64,000 nucleotides of DNA, taken from NCBI RefSeq assembly GCF_011393335.1, contig NZ_CP049865.1, forward strand, positions 1,382,722 through 1,446,721, written 5' to 3'. This DNA comes from Propioniciclava coleopterorum (lineage in GTDB: Bacteria; Actinomycetota; Actinomycetes; Propionibacteriales; Propionibacteriaceae). The notes under the pieces were generated by a model. It was not told where the DNA came from. It made no database searches and saw only the letters and a program-made list of their open reading frames with translations. The translations under genes were made by a program, and so were the position numbers. Positions 55,111 through 63,545 of this stretch are shown piece by piece. Positions within the stretch are counted from its first letter, which is position 1. The number at the start of each line of letters is the position of its first letter.

Positions 55111-55538
55111 GCCTGCGTGGGCTCCTCCGCGTCCACGTCGAACGCCCACATCACGCCGAACCGGTCGAAGACCTGGCCGTAGTACGCGCCCCAGGGCGCG
55201 GGCTCGAAGGGCATGCCGACGCTGCCGCCGGCGTCCACGAGGAGGGCGATGAGGCGGCGCGCCTCGTCGGGGTCCTCCAGCGAGTACATGAGGGAGTAGG
55301 CGCTGCCGCGGATCGGGTAGTCCTCGCCCGGCATGGCGTCGCCGCCGACGATGGTGCCGCCCGGGAGGGTCAGGCTCGCGTGCGCGACGGAGGCGGGGTC
55401 GAGCGTGGACGGCGCCCCCTCCATGGGCATGTCCGCGTACGTGAACAGTTGGAGGTCCCCGCCGAAGACGTCGCGATAGTGCTCGAAGGCGTCCTTGGCG
55501 TTGCCCGGGAAGGCGATGTAGGGGGCGAGGTTCGGCAT
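55107..55538 (-). CDS. VOC family protein, PhnB-like
   Basis: A 143-residue protein of the PhnB/3-demethylubiquinone-methyltransferase-like VOC group (APYIAFPGNAKDAFEHYRDVFGG, LTLPGGTIVGGDAMPGE, PWGAYYGQVFDRFGVMWAFDV). Function unknown. The ATG at 55538 has GGAGGAG; an upstream in-frame extension is Arg-rich and unlikely. Confidence 0.88.
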   Translation of the reverse strand: MPNLAPYIAFPGNAKDAFEHYRDVFGGDLQLFTYADMPMEGAPSTLDPASVAHASLTLPGGTIVGGDAMPGEDYPIRGSAYSLMYSLEDPDEARRLIALLVDAGGSVGMPFEPAPWGAYYGQVFDRFGVMWAFDVDAEEPTQA

Positions 55539-55729
55539 GTCGTTCTCCTCCGTGGGGGGTCGCTGCCACGAGCCTAAGGACGATCCGACGCGGCGGCAAC
55601 GCCCCGGCCGCCCCTCCCACGCCGCCCGAGTTTGACGCCGCGACACCGCGCCCAGCACCCTGACCTCGTGAATCCCCTGCTCAGCCCGCTCAACCCCGCG
55701 ACCTCGCGCCCACGCCCGGGGAGGCGTTC

Positions 55730-56971
55730 ATGAGCCACGGTCATGGCCACGGCCACGCGCACGGCGACGCTCCCGATCTGCGCCTGTCCCGCACGGCGAG
55801 GACCGCCACGATGGTGCTGCTGGCCGTCGTCGCGGCCCTGACGCTCGCCGGGCTGGTGTGGTTGTGGCCGGGCGAGCGCCCCATGAACGACGGCTCCTCG
55901 CTCACGGCCGCCGGCATCGATCCGGTGCGCGCCCGCATCGTCAGCATCCAGCCCTGCCCCGACAACGAGGGGGCCCCGGACCCGACCCAGCCGGGCGGCC
56001 TCGAGCACGCGTGCTCGATCGCCCGGGTGTTGATCGAGGAGGGTCCGTCGGCCGGAAGCCAGGCCGACGTCGACCTCATCGGGGTCACCGCCGCGAGCGG
56101 CCTCACGGTGGGCGACCCCCTCCAGGTGGCCCAGGTCCCCGACGCCGACGGCTCCCCCGGCGACTGGGCGCTCATCACCGTCGACCGGATGCCGGTCCTG
56201 ATCGGCTTCATCATCGCCTTCGTGCTCGCCGTCCTCGCCGTCGCCGGACGCAAGGGCTTCTTCGGGCTCCTGGGGCTGGTGGTCTCCGGCGCGGTGCTGT
56301 TCGGCTTCCTCATCCCGTCGTTGACGTCGGGGCATCCCGCGGTGCCCGTGGCGATCGTGGGTTCCACGGCGATCATGTTCGTGGTGCTCTACCTGGCCCA
56401 CGGCGTCTCGTGGCGGACGACCTCGGCGTTCGTGGGCACCTGGCTCAGCCTGCTGGTCACCACCGGGCTCGGCGCGCTCGGGGTGGCGCTGGCCCGGCTG
56501 AGCGGCGTCTCCAGCGAGGAGACGGTCGCCCTGGCGGGCGTGCTCGGCGGCCTCGACTTCCCCGACATCCTCACGTGCAGCCTGGTGATCGCCGGGCTCG
56601 GCGTCCTCAACGACGTGACCATCACCCAGGCGTCCTCGGTGTGGGAGATCCGCGCGGCGGGGCCCGGGCTGAGCCGGCGCGAGCTGTTCACCTCGGGCAT
56701 GCGGATCGGGCGCGACCACATCGCCTCCACGATCTACACGATCGTGTTCGCCTACGCGGGCGCGTCGCTGTCGCTGCTCCTGCTGCTGTCGCTGTACGAG
56801 CAGCCGCTGCACATCCTGCTGTCGACCGAGCAGTTCTCCGAGGAGATCATCCGGACGCTCGGCAGCGGGATCGGGCTGGTGCTGAGCGTCCCGTTGACCA
56901 CCGGCGTCGCCGCGCTGACTGTGGCGGGCACGGCCGCGGCCAGGACCGCCCCGCGGCGCGCCGTCGTCTGA
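55730..56971 (+). CDS. YibE/F family membrane protein with His-rich N-terminus
   Basis: A 413-residue protein. The first 12 residues are almost all His and Gly (HGHGHGHAHG), followed by a signal-anchor helix. A soluble extracytoplasmic domain (about 50-150) follows, then seven or eight helices of the YibE/F fold (FPDILTCSLVIAGLGVLNDVTITQASSVWEIR is the family signature). Function is unknown; the histidines suggest metal binding. Confidence 0.85.
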   Translation: MSHGHGHGHAHGDAPDLRLSRTARTATMVLLAVVAALTLAGLVWLWPGERPMNDGSSLTAAGIDPVRARIVSIQPCPDNEGAPDPTQPGGLEHACSIARVLIEEGPSAGSQADVDLIGVTAASGLTVGDPLQVAQVPDADGSPGDWALITVDRMPVLIGFIIAFVLAVLAVAGRKGFFGLLGLVVSGAVLFGFLIPSLTSGHPAVPVAIVGSTAIMFVVLYLAHGVSWRTTSAFVGTWLSLLVTTGLGALGVALARLSGVSSEETVALAGVLGGLDFPDILTCSLVIAGLGVLNDVTITQASSVWEIRAAGPGLSRRELFTSGMRIGRDHIASTIYTIVFAYAGASLSLLLLLSLYEQPLHILLSTEQFSEEIIRTLGSGIGLVLSVPLTTGVAALTVAGTAAARTAPRRAVV

Positions 56972-56987
56972 CGCGCCCCGGGGGCAC

Positions 56988-57455
56988 TCAGCCGCAGTGC
57001 GCGCCGCCGGGGACGCCGACGCTCAGCGAGCCCTGCGCACCCATCAGCGACGTGCGGCCGACGACCTGGATGCACCGGCCCTTGCCGTAGGCGGTCACGG
57101 GCCCGGCGTAGTAGGCGTAGTTCCCGGCGTCGGTGCGCGTCGTGAGCGGCGTGCAGGTCCCCGGGCGCGACTCGCGGCAGATCGTCAGGCTCACCGAGGT
57201 GTACATCCGCTTGCCGTAGGTCGAGTTGAGGTGCTGCATCGCCGCGCAGTTGTTCCCCGTGGCCGGGTCGTAGTAGACGCGCAGTTCGCCCCGGTCGCCG
57301 CCCTCGTGGATCAGCCCGAACCACGGCACGCTGGAGATCAGGTAGCCGCGGCACGGGGCGATCATCGCGGCGTCCGCCGTGGACGCCGACGCGACGGGGA
57401 TGGCCGCCGTGGCGAGGGCTGTTGCGGCGGCGAGCAGGATGGATCGGACACGCAT
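56988..57455 (-). CDS. secreted cysteine-rich protein, spore-associated protein A-like
   Basis: A 155-residue protein with a clear signal peptide (ILLAAATALATAAIPVASASTADAA). The mature part has six cysteines, likely three disulfides. ELRVYYDPATGNNCAAM, YAYYAGPVTAYGKGRCIQV and the terminal AHCG resemble streptomycete spore-associated proteins. The role of that family is not established. It ends 17 bases from the convergent YibE/F gene. Confidence 0.72.
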   Translation of the reverse strand: MRVRSILLAAATALATAAIPVASASTADAAMIAPCRGYLISSVPWFGLIHEGGDRGELRVYYDPATGNNCAAMQHLNSTYGKRMYTSVSLTICRESRPGTCTPLTTRTDAGNYAYYAGPVTAYGKGRCIQVVGRTSLMGAQGSLSVGVPGGAHCG

Positions 57456-57573
57456 GGGGTGCTCCTCCCTGAGCAGGTTTCCGTGGGGCGACCATAACCG
57501 GGACGCCGTTATCCGTCACCCCCGCGTCCGGGAGCCGCCCGGCCGACTCAGGGCCATCCGGCAGACTGGGGGC

Positions 57574-58587
57574 ATGAGCGAGAGCCGAACCCCCACCCGT
57601 CCCCGCGTCACCCTGCGCGGCATCTCGAGCCGCGCCTGGGAGCATCCGGCCGATCGCGGCGCGCTGGTCGCGCTGCGCAAGCTCAAGGGCTTCGACGTCG
57701 TCGTGCGCAAGCTGTCCGGCCTGCTGAACGAGCGGGTCGTCAAGATGACACTGCTGGGCTCCAGCGTCCGGGTCACCGAGCGGCAGTTCCCCCGGGTGCA
57801 CCGGCTGTACGCGGACGCCGCCACCACGCTGGACGCAGCGGAGGTGCCCGAGCTCTTCGTCGCGGCCTCGCCCGTCCTGAACGCGGTCACGATCGGGATC
57901 GACCACCCCAAGATCGTGCTGAACTCCGCCCTGATCGACCTGCTGGACGACGAGGAACTCCGGTTCGTCATCGGGCACGAACTGGGGCACGCGCTGAGCG
58001 GGCACGCGCTGTACCGGACGCTGCTGGCCTACGTCGTGATGATCGGCCAGAGCGTGAGCGCCATCCCGTTCAGCGGGGTCGGCCTCTACGTGGTGCGGCT
58101 CGCGCTGACGGAGTGGGCGCGCAAGTCCGAGCTGTCGGGGGACCGCGCGGGCCTGCTGGCGACCCAGGACGTCCAGACGGCCGTGCGCGTCCAGATGAAG
58201 CTCGCCTCGGGCGGGCACCTCGACCAGCTCGACCAGACCGAGTTCCTCGCCCAGGCGCGCGAGTACGAGGAGTCCGACGACCTGGGCGACTCGATCGTCA
58301 AGCTGATGATGCTGGACGGTCTTTCACACCCGATGGGCGTCGTGCGGGCCGCCGAGATCCGCCGCTGGGTCGACTCCGGCGCGTACGCCGCGGTGCTCGC
58401 CGGGGAGTACCCGCGCCGCGACACCGACGCGGACGCGAAGATCTCCGAGGAGGCCGCCGCGGCCGCGGACGCCTACGCGACCACGTTCCGCGAGAGCGAG
58501 GACGCCGCCACGAAGCTCCTGCGCGACGTCGGCGACACCCTGGGCGACTTCGGCAAATGGGTCGGGGACAAGTTCAAGGGCCAGTGA
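57574..58587 (+). CDS. M48-family zinc metallopeptidase
   Basis: A 337-residue protein. The zinc motif FVIGHELGHALSGHAL (HExxH) is near residue 135, and the third ligand is probably the Glu in LTEWARKSELSGDRAGLLAT. One or two helices (YVVMIGQSVSAIPFSGVGLYV) follow the active site, as in Ste24/HtpX-like enzymes. The C-terminus is acidic with a helical tail. It probably degrades misfolded membrane proteins, but this is inferred. Confidence 0.85.
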   Translation: MSESRTPTRPRVTLRGISSRAWEHPADRGALVALRKLKGFDVVVRKLSGLLNERVVKMTLLGSSVRVTERQFPRVHRLYADAATTLDAAEVPELFVAASPVLNAVTIGIDHPKIVLNSALIDLLDDEELRFVIGHELGHALSGHALYRTLLAYVVMIGQSVSAIPFSGVGLYVVRLALTEWARKSELSGDRAGLLATQDVQTAVRVQMKLASGGHLDQLDQTEFLAQAREYEESDDLGDSIVKLMMLDGLSHPMGVVRAAEIRRWVDSGAYAAVLAGEYPRRDTDADAKISEEAAAAADAYATTFRESEDAATKLLRDVGDTLGDFGKWVGDKFKGQ

Positions 58588-58612
58588 CGTCCGGCGGCTC
58601 TTCGCGGATCGG

Positions 58613-59410
58613 TCACCGCGCCGGGATGCGCGCGGCGGAGGGGCACGGCGGCAGCAGGATCAGCAGCGCCCACACCGCGAACAGCCACCCCCAGGCCGGG
58701 TGCGGCATCGCGCCCGCCCGGTCGGGGAACGCCAGCGTGGCGTAGGCCAGGACGCCGGCGGACAGCGCGAAGCACCACCGCCACCACCGCACGCCCGGAC
58801 GCAGCGCCAGCGCGGCCGACCCGAGCGCGAGGGTCAGCCCGAGGGCGGCCTGGACGGGCCAGTGGTCGACCCCGTTGGTGACGTCGCCGACCGTGGGGTC
58901 GCGCAGCCACGCCGCGTGGGTGAGCGCCGCGTAGCCCAGCCAGAGCGGGACGCCGGCCGCCGACACCACCAGGGCGGCCGAGAGCGACGGCCGCGTCCGG
59001 GGCTGCGGCCGGGCGGCAAGGATCCAGGCGACCGCGACGGTCGCGACCAGCAGCGCGCCGGCGACGACGAGGGGCGCGGGGTCGCGGAACACGGCCGCAG
59101 CGACCGCGAGCGACCCAGCGGCCAGCCCCGGCAGGGCGACCCCCTGCGCTGCGCGCGTCGGCGTCCACCCCGCCTGGGCGAAGCCGGCCGCGATCACGAA
59201 GGTGAACAGCGCGCCCCAGCTCGCCTCGACCCCGACCTGCCACGTGTACTGCGGGTCCGACAGGCCGAACACCGTGCCCAGGTCGATCAGCCCGAACATG
59301 GGGACGGCGGCGACGAGCGCGCAGAACCACGCCAGGACGCGACCCAGCAGGACGCGTCCGGGCCATCCGGGTGCGGGATCCCTGGGCGGGTCGCCCGCCG
59401 TGCGAGGCAT
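58613..59410 (-). CDS. polytopic membrane protein, unknown function
   Basis: A 265-residue protein with about eight hydrophobic helices (from VLAWFCALVAAVPMFGLIDLG to WGWLFAVWALLILLPPC). No family was recognised and there are no catalytic motifs. It stands alone between two genes of opposite direction. Confidence 0.65.
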   Translation of the reverse strand: MPRTAGDPPRDPAPGWPGRVLLGRVLAWFCALVAAVPMFGLIDLGTVFGLSDPQYTWQVGVEASWGALFTFVIAAGFAQAGWTPTRAAQGVALPGLAAGSLAVAAAVFRDPAPLVVAGALLVATVAVAWILAARPQPRTRPSLSAALVVSAAGVPLWLGYAALTHAAWLRDPTVGDVTNGVDHWPVQAALGLTLALGSAALALRPGVRWWRWCFALSAGVLAYATLAFPDRAGAMPHPAWGWLFAVWALLILLPPCPSAARIPAR

Positions 59411-59583
59411 GGCGTCAGGCTAGGACGCGGCGGCGTCGGAAACGGCGTTGCGCGTCCGCGACGCGCCCGCCCCGCGCGGGGGTCCCGTGGCAACCCGCGG
59501 CCACCCCGTCCGCCCGGCCTCGGCGGCGGGGGCCGGCTGCTAGCGTCCTGTGGTCCTGCCCCGCCCATCGTCCGAGGAAGTCC

Positions 59584-60858
59584 ATGCTTGAGCGCCGCCC
59601 CGGGTTGTGGTCGACCCTGGTGAACCTGCGCGGCAACGGCCGCGCGTGCGTCTACACCGAGCCCATGTGGGGGCTGTCGATGGCGCTGGTGCTGCCGTAC
59701 GCGTCGGTGTACATGCTGGCGCTGGGGATCGAGGACCGCTCGATCGGCCTGCTGGCCACCATCTCGACGCTCTCGCAGGTGCTGTTCGGCCTGCTCAGCG
59801 GCGCGATCACCGACAAGCTCGGCCGGCGCGCGACCACAGCGGTGTTCGACATCATCGCGTGGTCGATCCCGTGCCTGATCTGGGCCTTCGCGCAGAACTT
59901 CTGGTGGTTCCTCGTGGCGTCGCTGGTCAACGGCGCCTGGCAGGTGACGCAGAACTCCTGGGACTGCCTCCTGGTCGAGGACGTCGAGCGCCGCACCATC
60001 CCGCACGTGTACTCGCTGGTGAAGGTGGCCGGAGACATGTCGGCGATCTTCGCCCCGATCGCGGCCGTTCTGGTGGCGCAGTTCGGGCTGGTGCCCGCGG
60101 TGCGCATCCTCTACCTCAACGCCTTCGTCATCATGACCGCGAAGGTCTACCTGCTGTGGCGCTACTCCTCCGAGACCCGGACGGGTGTGCGGCGCCGGGC
60201 GGCGGTCCACGGTGTTCCGCTGCTCACCATCCTCCGGGGGTACCGGGGCGTGCTGGGGCTGATCCTGCACTCGAAGGGGATGCTGTTCTCCCTGGCCATC
60301 TCGGCGCTCGTCGCCTCCGTCACCCTGGTCACCGGCACGTTCTGGCAGGTCGCGATCAGCACCCGGCTGGGCGTCCCGGACGGCCTGCTGCCGTACTTCC
60401 CGATGGTGCGCTCCCTGCTGTCCATGGGGCTGTTCTTCACGCTGATCCCGTGGCTGCTGGGCGGTCACGACCTCAAGCGCGCGACGCAATGGGGGTTCGG
60501 CGTCTACCTGGCGGGCCAGGCGCTGCTGCTCGCCATCCCGGTGCCCGCGGGGGCGGCCGACCTCACCACCTACGCCATGCTCGCCGGCTGCCTGCTGCTG
60601 GACGCCTTCGGCGCCGGGATCCTGTTCATGCTGGCCGAGTCGCTGGTCGCGCTGCACGTCGACCGGCACGAGCGGTCGCGGGTGATGGCGATCCAGCGCA
60701 CCTGCGTCATGCTCGCCGCCGCGCCGTTCGGCTGGTTCTCCGGCTGGCTGTCGGGGATGGACCGGTCGTGGCCGTTCTGGCTCACCTCGGTGCTGCTCGC
60801 GTTGGGGCTGCTCGTCAGCAGCACGCTGTGGGTCAGGCACGACGAGGCCGCCGACTGA
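59584..60858 (+). CDS. MFS transporter
   Basis: A 424-residue carrier with 12 helices. Motif A is present in modified form (GAITDKLGRRATTAVFD) after helix 2. The interdomain loop has an Arg cluster (RRRAAVHG). The substrate is unknown; the sequence does not match sugar-specific or drug-specific subfamilies clearly. ATG at 59584 chosen at the start of the conserved region. Confidence 0.82.
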   Translation: MLERRPGLWSTLVNLRGNGRACVYTEPMWGLSMALVLPYASVYMLALGIEDRSIGLLATISTLSQVLFGLLSGAITDKLGRRATTAVFDIIAWSIPCLIWAFAQNFWWFLVASLVNGAWQVTQNSWDCLLVEDVERRTIPHVYSLVKVAGDMSAIFAPIAAVLVAQFGLVPAVRILYLNAFVIMTAKVYLLWRYSSETRTGVRRRAAVHGVPLLTILRGYRGVLGLILHSKGMLFSLAISALVASVTLVTGTFWQVAISTRLGVPDGLLPYFPMVRSLLSMGLFFTLIPWLLGGHDLKRATQWGFGVYLAGQALLLAIPVPAGAADLTTYAMLAGCLLLDAFGAGILFMLAESLVALHVDRHERSRVMAIQRTCVMLAAAPFGWFSGWLSGMDRSWPFWLTSVLLALGLLVSSTLWVRHDEAAD

Positions 60859-61363
60859 GCCGACGCCGCCGCGGTCGTGCGAGGGTGTCACCCCAGGAGC
60901 CGAACGACAAGCGCTGGGCCTCCAGCGAGTCCGGGTCGGCTTTGCTCGCATTGATCGCGGCGTCCGTGCCGGGCTCCTCCTTCCGGCTGTCCAGCACGGT
61001 CGACATCCCTTCGGGATCGGCCTCGACACCGGCGGCACTGACAGCCAGACTGATCAGGACCAGCCGACGCACGTGTTGAGGGAACTCCGCGAGGTAGCAC
61101 AGGGCAGCTGACGTGCCGGCCGAGTGCGCGACCAGGTCCACCGCCCTGAGGCCCAGCTCATCGCGTGCGGCCTCGATCAGTCGGGGAACCTCGGACGCGG
61201 GAATCCGCGGCAGGTGCAGGACCGCCAAGGCACGGTGTGCAGACACTCCGCCCAGGTCTCCCAGGTACTGCCCGTCGAGCAGAGGTCCCCCGGGCACGAC
61301 CACCGCGGGGTCCTCCCCTGATCCGAGCACGCGGAAGGACGGGGCACGGCGGTCATGCTGCAT
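60833..61363 (-). pseudogene. alpha/beta hydrolase, 3' truncated
   Basis: The N-terminal half is normal: SFRVLGSGEDPAVVVPGGPLLDGQYLGDLGG, then the nucleophile elbow DLVAHSAGTSAALCYLAEFP. After RLSFGSWGD the sequence becomes Arg-rich and runs into the end of the MFS gene. The catalytic Asp and His with the cap domain are missing, so about 90 residues are lost. Base composition here is lower in GC than neighbours, compatible with transfer followed by deletion. Confidence 0.7.
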
Positions 61364-61478
61364 GAGTTCGAGCCTATTGGTCTCGGGGTCGATCCAACCG
61401 GGGCCGCGAGTGAGCATGGCGACGGCCGGCTTGAGGTCACTGACCTCCCTGCGCTTCCCAGGCACGTCACATTCGAGC

Positions 61479-62021
61479 GTGAGCAATCAAGGGCCACCCC
61501 GACTGATCATGATCAGTGGCGCGATCGCGACCGGCAAGAGCACGATCGCTGCCGCCCTGGCCGATCTGCTCCGCAACCAAGGCAAGAGCGTCGCCATGAC
61601 CGACCTGGACACCGTGGCTGACATGAGCGCCCGCCATGCTTGGGACTGGGCCCACACCGTCGACGGCAGCCTCGTCGCCGCCTGGTTGAACACTCCCATC
61701 GATGTCGTGATCGACGAAGGGACCTGCAACCTGACCGAGGTCCAGACGGTTCTGACCCGAGTACCCGACAGCACGATCGTCCAGCACGTGGTGCTGCGAG
61801 CTGACTACCAAGCTTCACTGGAAAGAGCCCAGAACGACCCCACCCGTGGGATCAGCCGCAATCCGGAGTTCCTACGTCGAGACCACGACCGGTTCGCCGA
61901 CGCCTCGAAAGACCTCCCCCGCGGCCTCGAACTCCACGTCGAAGGACGCAGTCCAGCAGACCTCGCCGACGAGATTCACCGACGCTCACAGCAACCGGGC
62001 GGAACGCCAGAGCCAATCTGA
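61479..62021 (+). CDS. P-loop kinase-like protein (AAA_33 type)
   Basis: A 180-residue protein with a Walker A GAIATGKST at about residue 14 and a Walker-B-like VVIDEGTCNL. An arginine-bearing lid (RAQNDPTRGISRNPEFLRRDHDRF) follows. Such small P-loop kinases phosphorylate nucleosides, sugars or antibiotics such as chloramphenicol; the target is unknown. The GTG at 61479 is preferred over an ATG at 61509, which would begin inside the first beta strand. Codon choice is less GC-biased than in neighbours. Confidence 0.7.
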   Translation: MSNQGPPRLIMISGAIATGKSTIAAALADLLRNQGKSVAMTDLDTVADMSARHAWDWAHTVDGSLVAAWLNTPIDVVIDEGTCNLTEVQTVLTRVPDSTIVQHVVLRADYQASLERAQNDPTRGISRNPEFLRRDHDRFADASKDLPRGLELHVEGRSPADLADEIHRRSQQPGGTPEPI

Positions 62022-62040
62022 AGTGGACCCGGGTCCATCG

Positions 62041-62060
62041 AACTACACGGGTGTAGTTTT
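62041..62060 (+). terminator. terminator hairpin with T-run
   Basis: AACTACACGGGTGTAGTT (62041-62058) is perfectly symmetric and is followed by TT, giving a TTTT tail. It lies 20 bases after the kinase stop and is the best classical terminator in the window. Confidence 0.8.
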
Positions 62061-62086
62061 CCCCAGGCTGGGGATGGGGCTGTGGA

Positions 62087-62437
62087 TCACTGCTGCTTGA
62101 GCCGGGCCTCCTCGGCCAGGACCTCGCGGTGCACCTCGCGCTCGTGGGTCAGCCACTGCGGCGGGTCGGCGAGCAGGACGCCGATCTCCTCGGCGTCCAT
62201 CGCATCGCTGACGCCGGAGCGCGCCAGCGCCGAACGGGAGATGCCCAGCTTGGCCGCCACCACGTCGCGCGGGAACGGGCCGTTGCGGCGCAGGTCGACC
62301 AGCCACGCGGGCGGGTCGGCGCGCAGGGCGTCCACCTCGTCGCGGGTCAGCGCCGCGGACTGGAACTCCTCGGGCGTCGCGGGCAGGTAGACGCCCAGCT
62401 TCTTCGCGGCGGTCGCCGGCTTCATGGTCTGGCTCAC
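62087..62437 (-). CDS. DUF5997 family protein
   Basis: A 116-residue protein: KPATAAKKLGVYLPATPEEFQ, then DPPAWLVDLRRNGPFPRDVVAAKLGISRSALARSGV and DPPQWLTHEREVHREVLAEEA. This matches actinobacterial DUF5997, with a helix-turn-helix-like middle. It is always seen divergent from a LysR-like substrate-binding protein, as here (35 bases between starts). Role unknown. GTG start. Confidence 0.85.
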   Translation of the reverse strand: MSQTMKPATAAKKLGVYLPATPEEFQSAALTRDEVDALRADPPAWLVDLRRNGPFPRDVVAAKLGISRSALARSGVSDAMDAEEIGVLLADPPQWLTHEREVHREVLAEEARLKQQ

Positions 62438-62472
62438 GCGGCCAGCCTACGGCGTCGCGGTACCCTGCCGGG

Positions 62473-63201
62473 GTGACCAGCGACCAGCCCGCCGAGCCGG
62501 GACGCCTGCGCGTCGGGTTCGTCCCCGGCGTCACACTCACCAAGTGGCGGACGCGGTGGCACGACCGGTTCCCGCGAGTCGACCTGGAGGTGGTCGAGGT
62601 CCCCCAGGCCGAGCAGCGCCGCGTCCTGGACGCCGGCGAGGTCGACATGTGCTTCGTCCGGCTGCCCCTGGACACCGACGGCCTGCACCTCATCCCGCTG
62701 TACGAGGAGGTCCAGGTGGCCTGGTCCTCCAAGGACCATCCCCTCGAGGCCGTCGACACCCTCACCCTGGCCGACCTGGCCGGCGAGGTCGTCCTGACCG
62801 AGGTCACGCCCGACACCCTGCAGACCGCGGCGTTCGCGGACGCCGTGCTGGTGGCGCCGCTGGGGGTCGCCCGGCAGGAGAGCCGCCGCGACATGGTGCA
62901 CCGGCCGATCACCGACGCCGAGCCGACCCGCATCGGCCTGGCCTGGCACGTCGACGACGATCACCCCTGGATCGACGAGTTCATCGGCGTGGTCCGCGGC
63001 CGCACCGCGAACAGTTCCCGCTCGGCACAAGAGCGTTCGGCGCAGGAGCGCGCCGACTCTGAGGGCCCGGGGGCGTCCCGCGGAGAGAGCCCGGCACCCG
63101 GACGCGGGGCGGGTCGTCCGGCGCCCGGCCGGGCACCGCGGCACCGCTCGGGTCAGCGTCCGGGACGCCCACCCCGCGGCGGCCGCAGCCGGCGTCGCTG
63201 A
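62473..63201 (+). CDS. LysR-type substrate-binding domain protein lacking a DNA-binding domain
   Basis: A 242-residue protein. Residues about 10-175 are the ligand-binding fold of LysR regulators (RVGFVPGVTLTKWRTRWHDRFPRVDLEVVEV, VQVAWSSKDHPLEAV). No winged helix precedes it. The last 70 residues are a basic, disordered Arg/Pro/Gly tail that may bind nucleic acid. Its constant neighbour DUF5997 could supply the DNA-binding part; this is a guess. GTG start. Confidence 0.8.
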   Translation: MTSDQPAEPGRLRVGFVPGVTLTKWRTRWHDRFPRVDLEVVEVPQAEQRRVLDAGEVDMCFVRLPLDTDGLHLIPLYEEVQVAWSSKDHPLEAVDTLTLADLAGEVVLTEVTPDTLQTAAFADAVLVAPLGVARQESRRDMVHRPITDAEPTRIGLAWHVDDDHPWIDEFIGVVRGRTANSSRSAQERSAQERADSEGPGASRGESPAPGRGAGRPAPGRAPRHRSGQRPGRPPRGGRSRRR

Positions 63202-63229
63202 CGGCCCACGGGCCGGGGCAGCCTTCGCT

Positions 63230-63545
63230 GACCGCGGAGGAGTTCGGCGTCGTCCATGCCGCCCTGAGCAAGTACTTCCGCTGCCTCGTGGTCGACACCG
63301 GTAACAGCACCCGTGCCGAGAACGGCAAGCAGCAGTCGCGATCGCCGACGGGATCATCGTCCCAGTCAAACTCCGCCCTGATCACATCGTCCCTGCTGCA
63401 CGCATGATCCAGGGTCTCCGCGACGCTGGTGAGGACGTGGACGACCGAATCATCCTCGTGGTCTCGTGCGGCCCTGACGATCGCCACATCCTCCCGCTCG
63501 AGAGGCAGAAGCTCTTCACCGAGCTGAACCTAGACAGGCTCCCCT
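63230..63545 (+). pseudogene. ParA/MinD-like ATPase remnant
   Basis: Two frames together give EFGVVHAALSKYFRCLVVDTGNS, then AVAIADGIIVPVKLRPDHIVPAARMIQGLRDAG and ILVVSCGPDDRHILPLERQKLF. These resemble the Walker B and C-terminal half of ParA/MinD-type ATPases found on actinobacterial plasmids and conjugative elements. The Walker A part is missing and the frame breaks near 63330, so it is dead. Confidence 0.55.

Noticed and set aside
62041-62100. Possible origin or DnaA-box cluster (TGTGGATCA, TTTTCCCC)
   Set aside because: Only one imperfect box, no dnaA/dnaN/gyr genes; the hairpin with T-run explains the region as a terminator.
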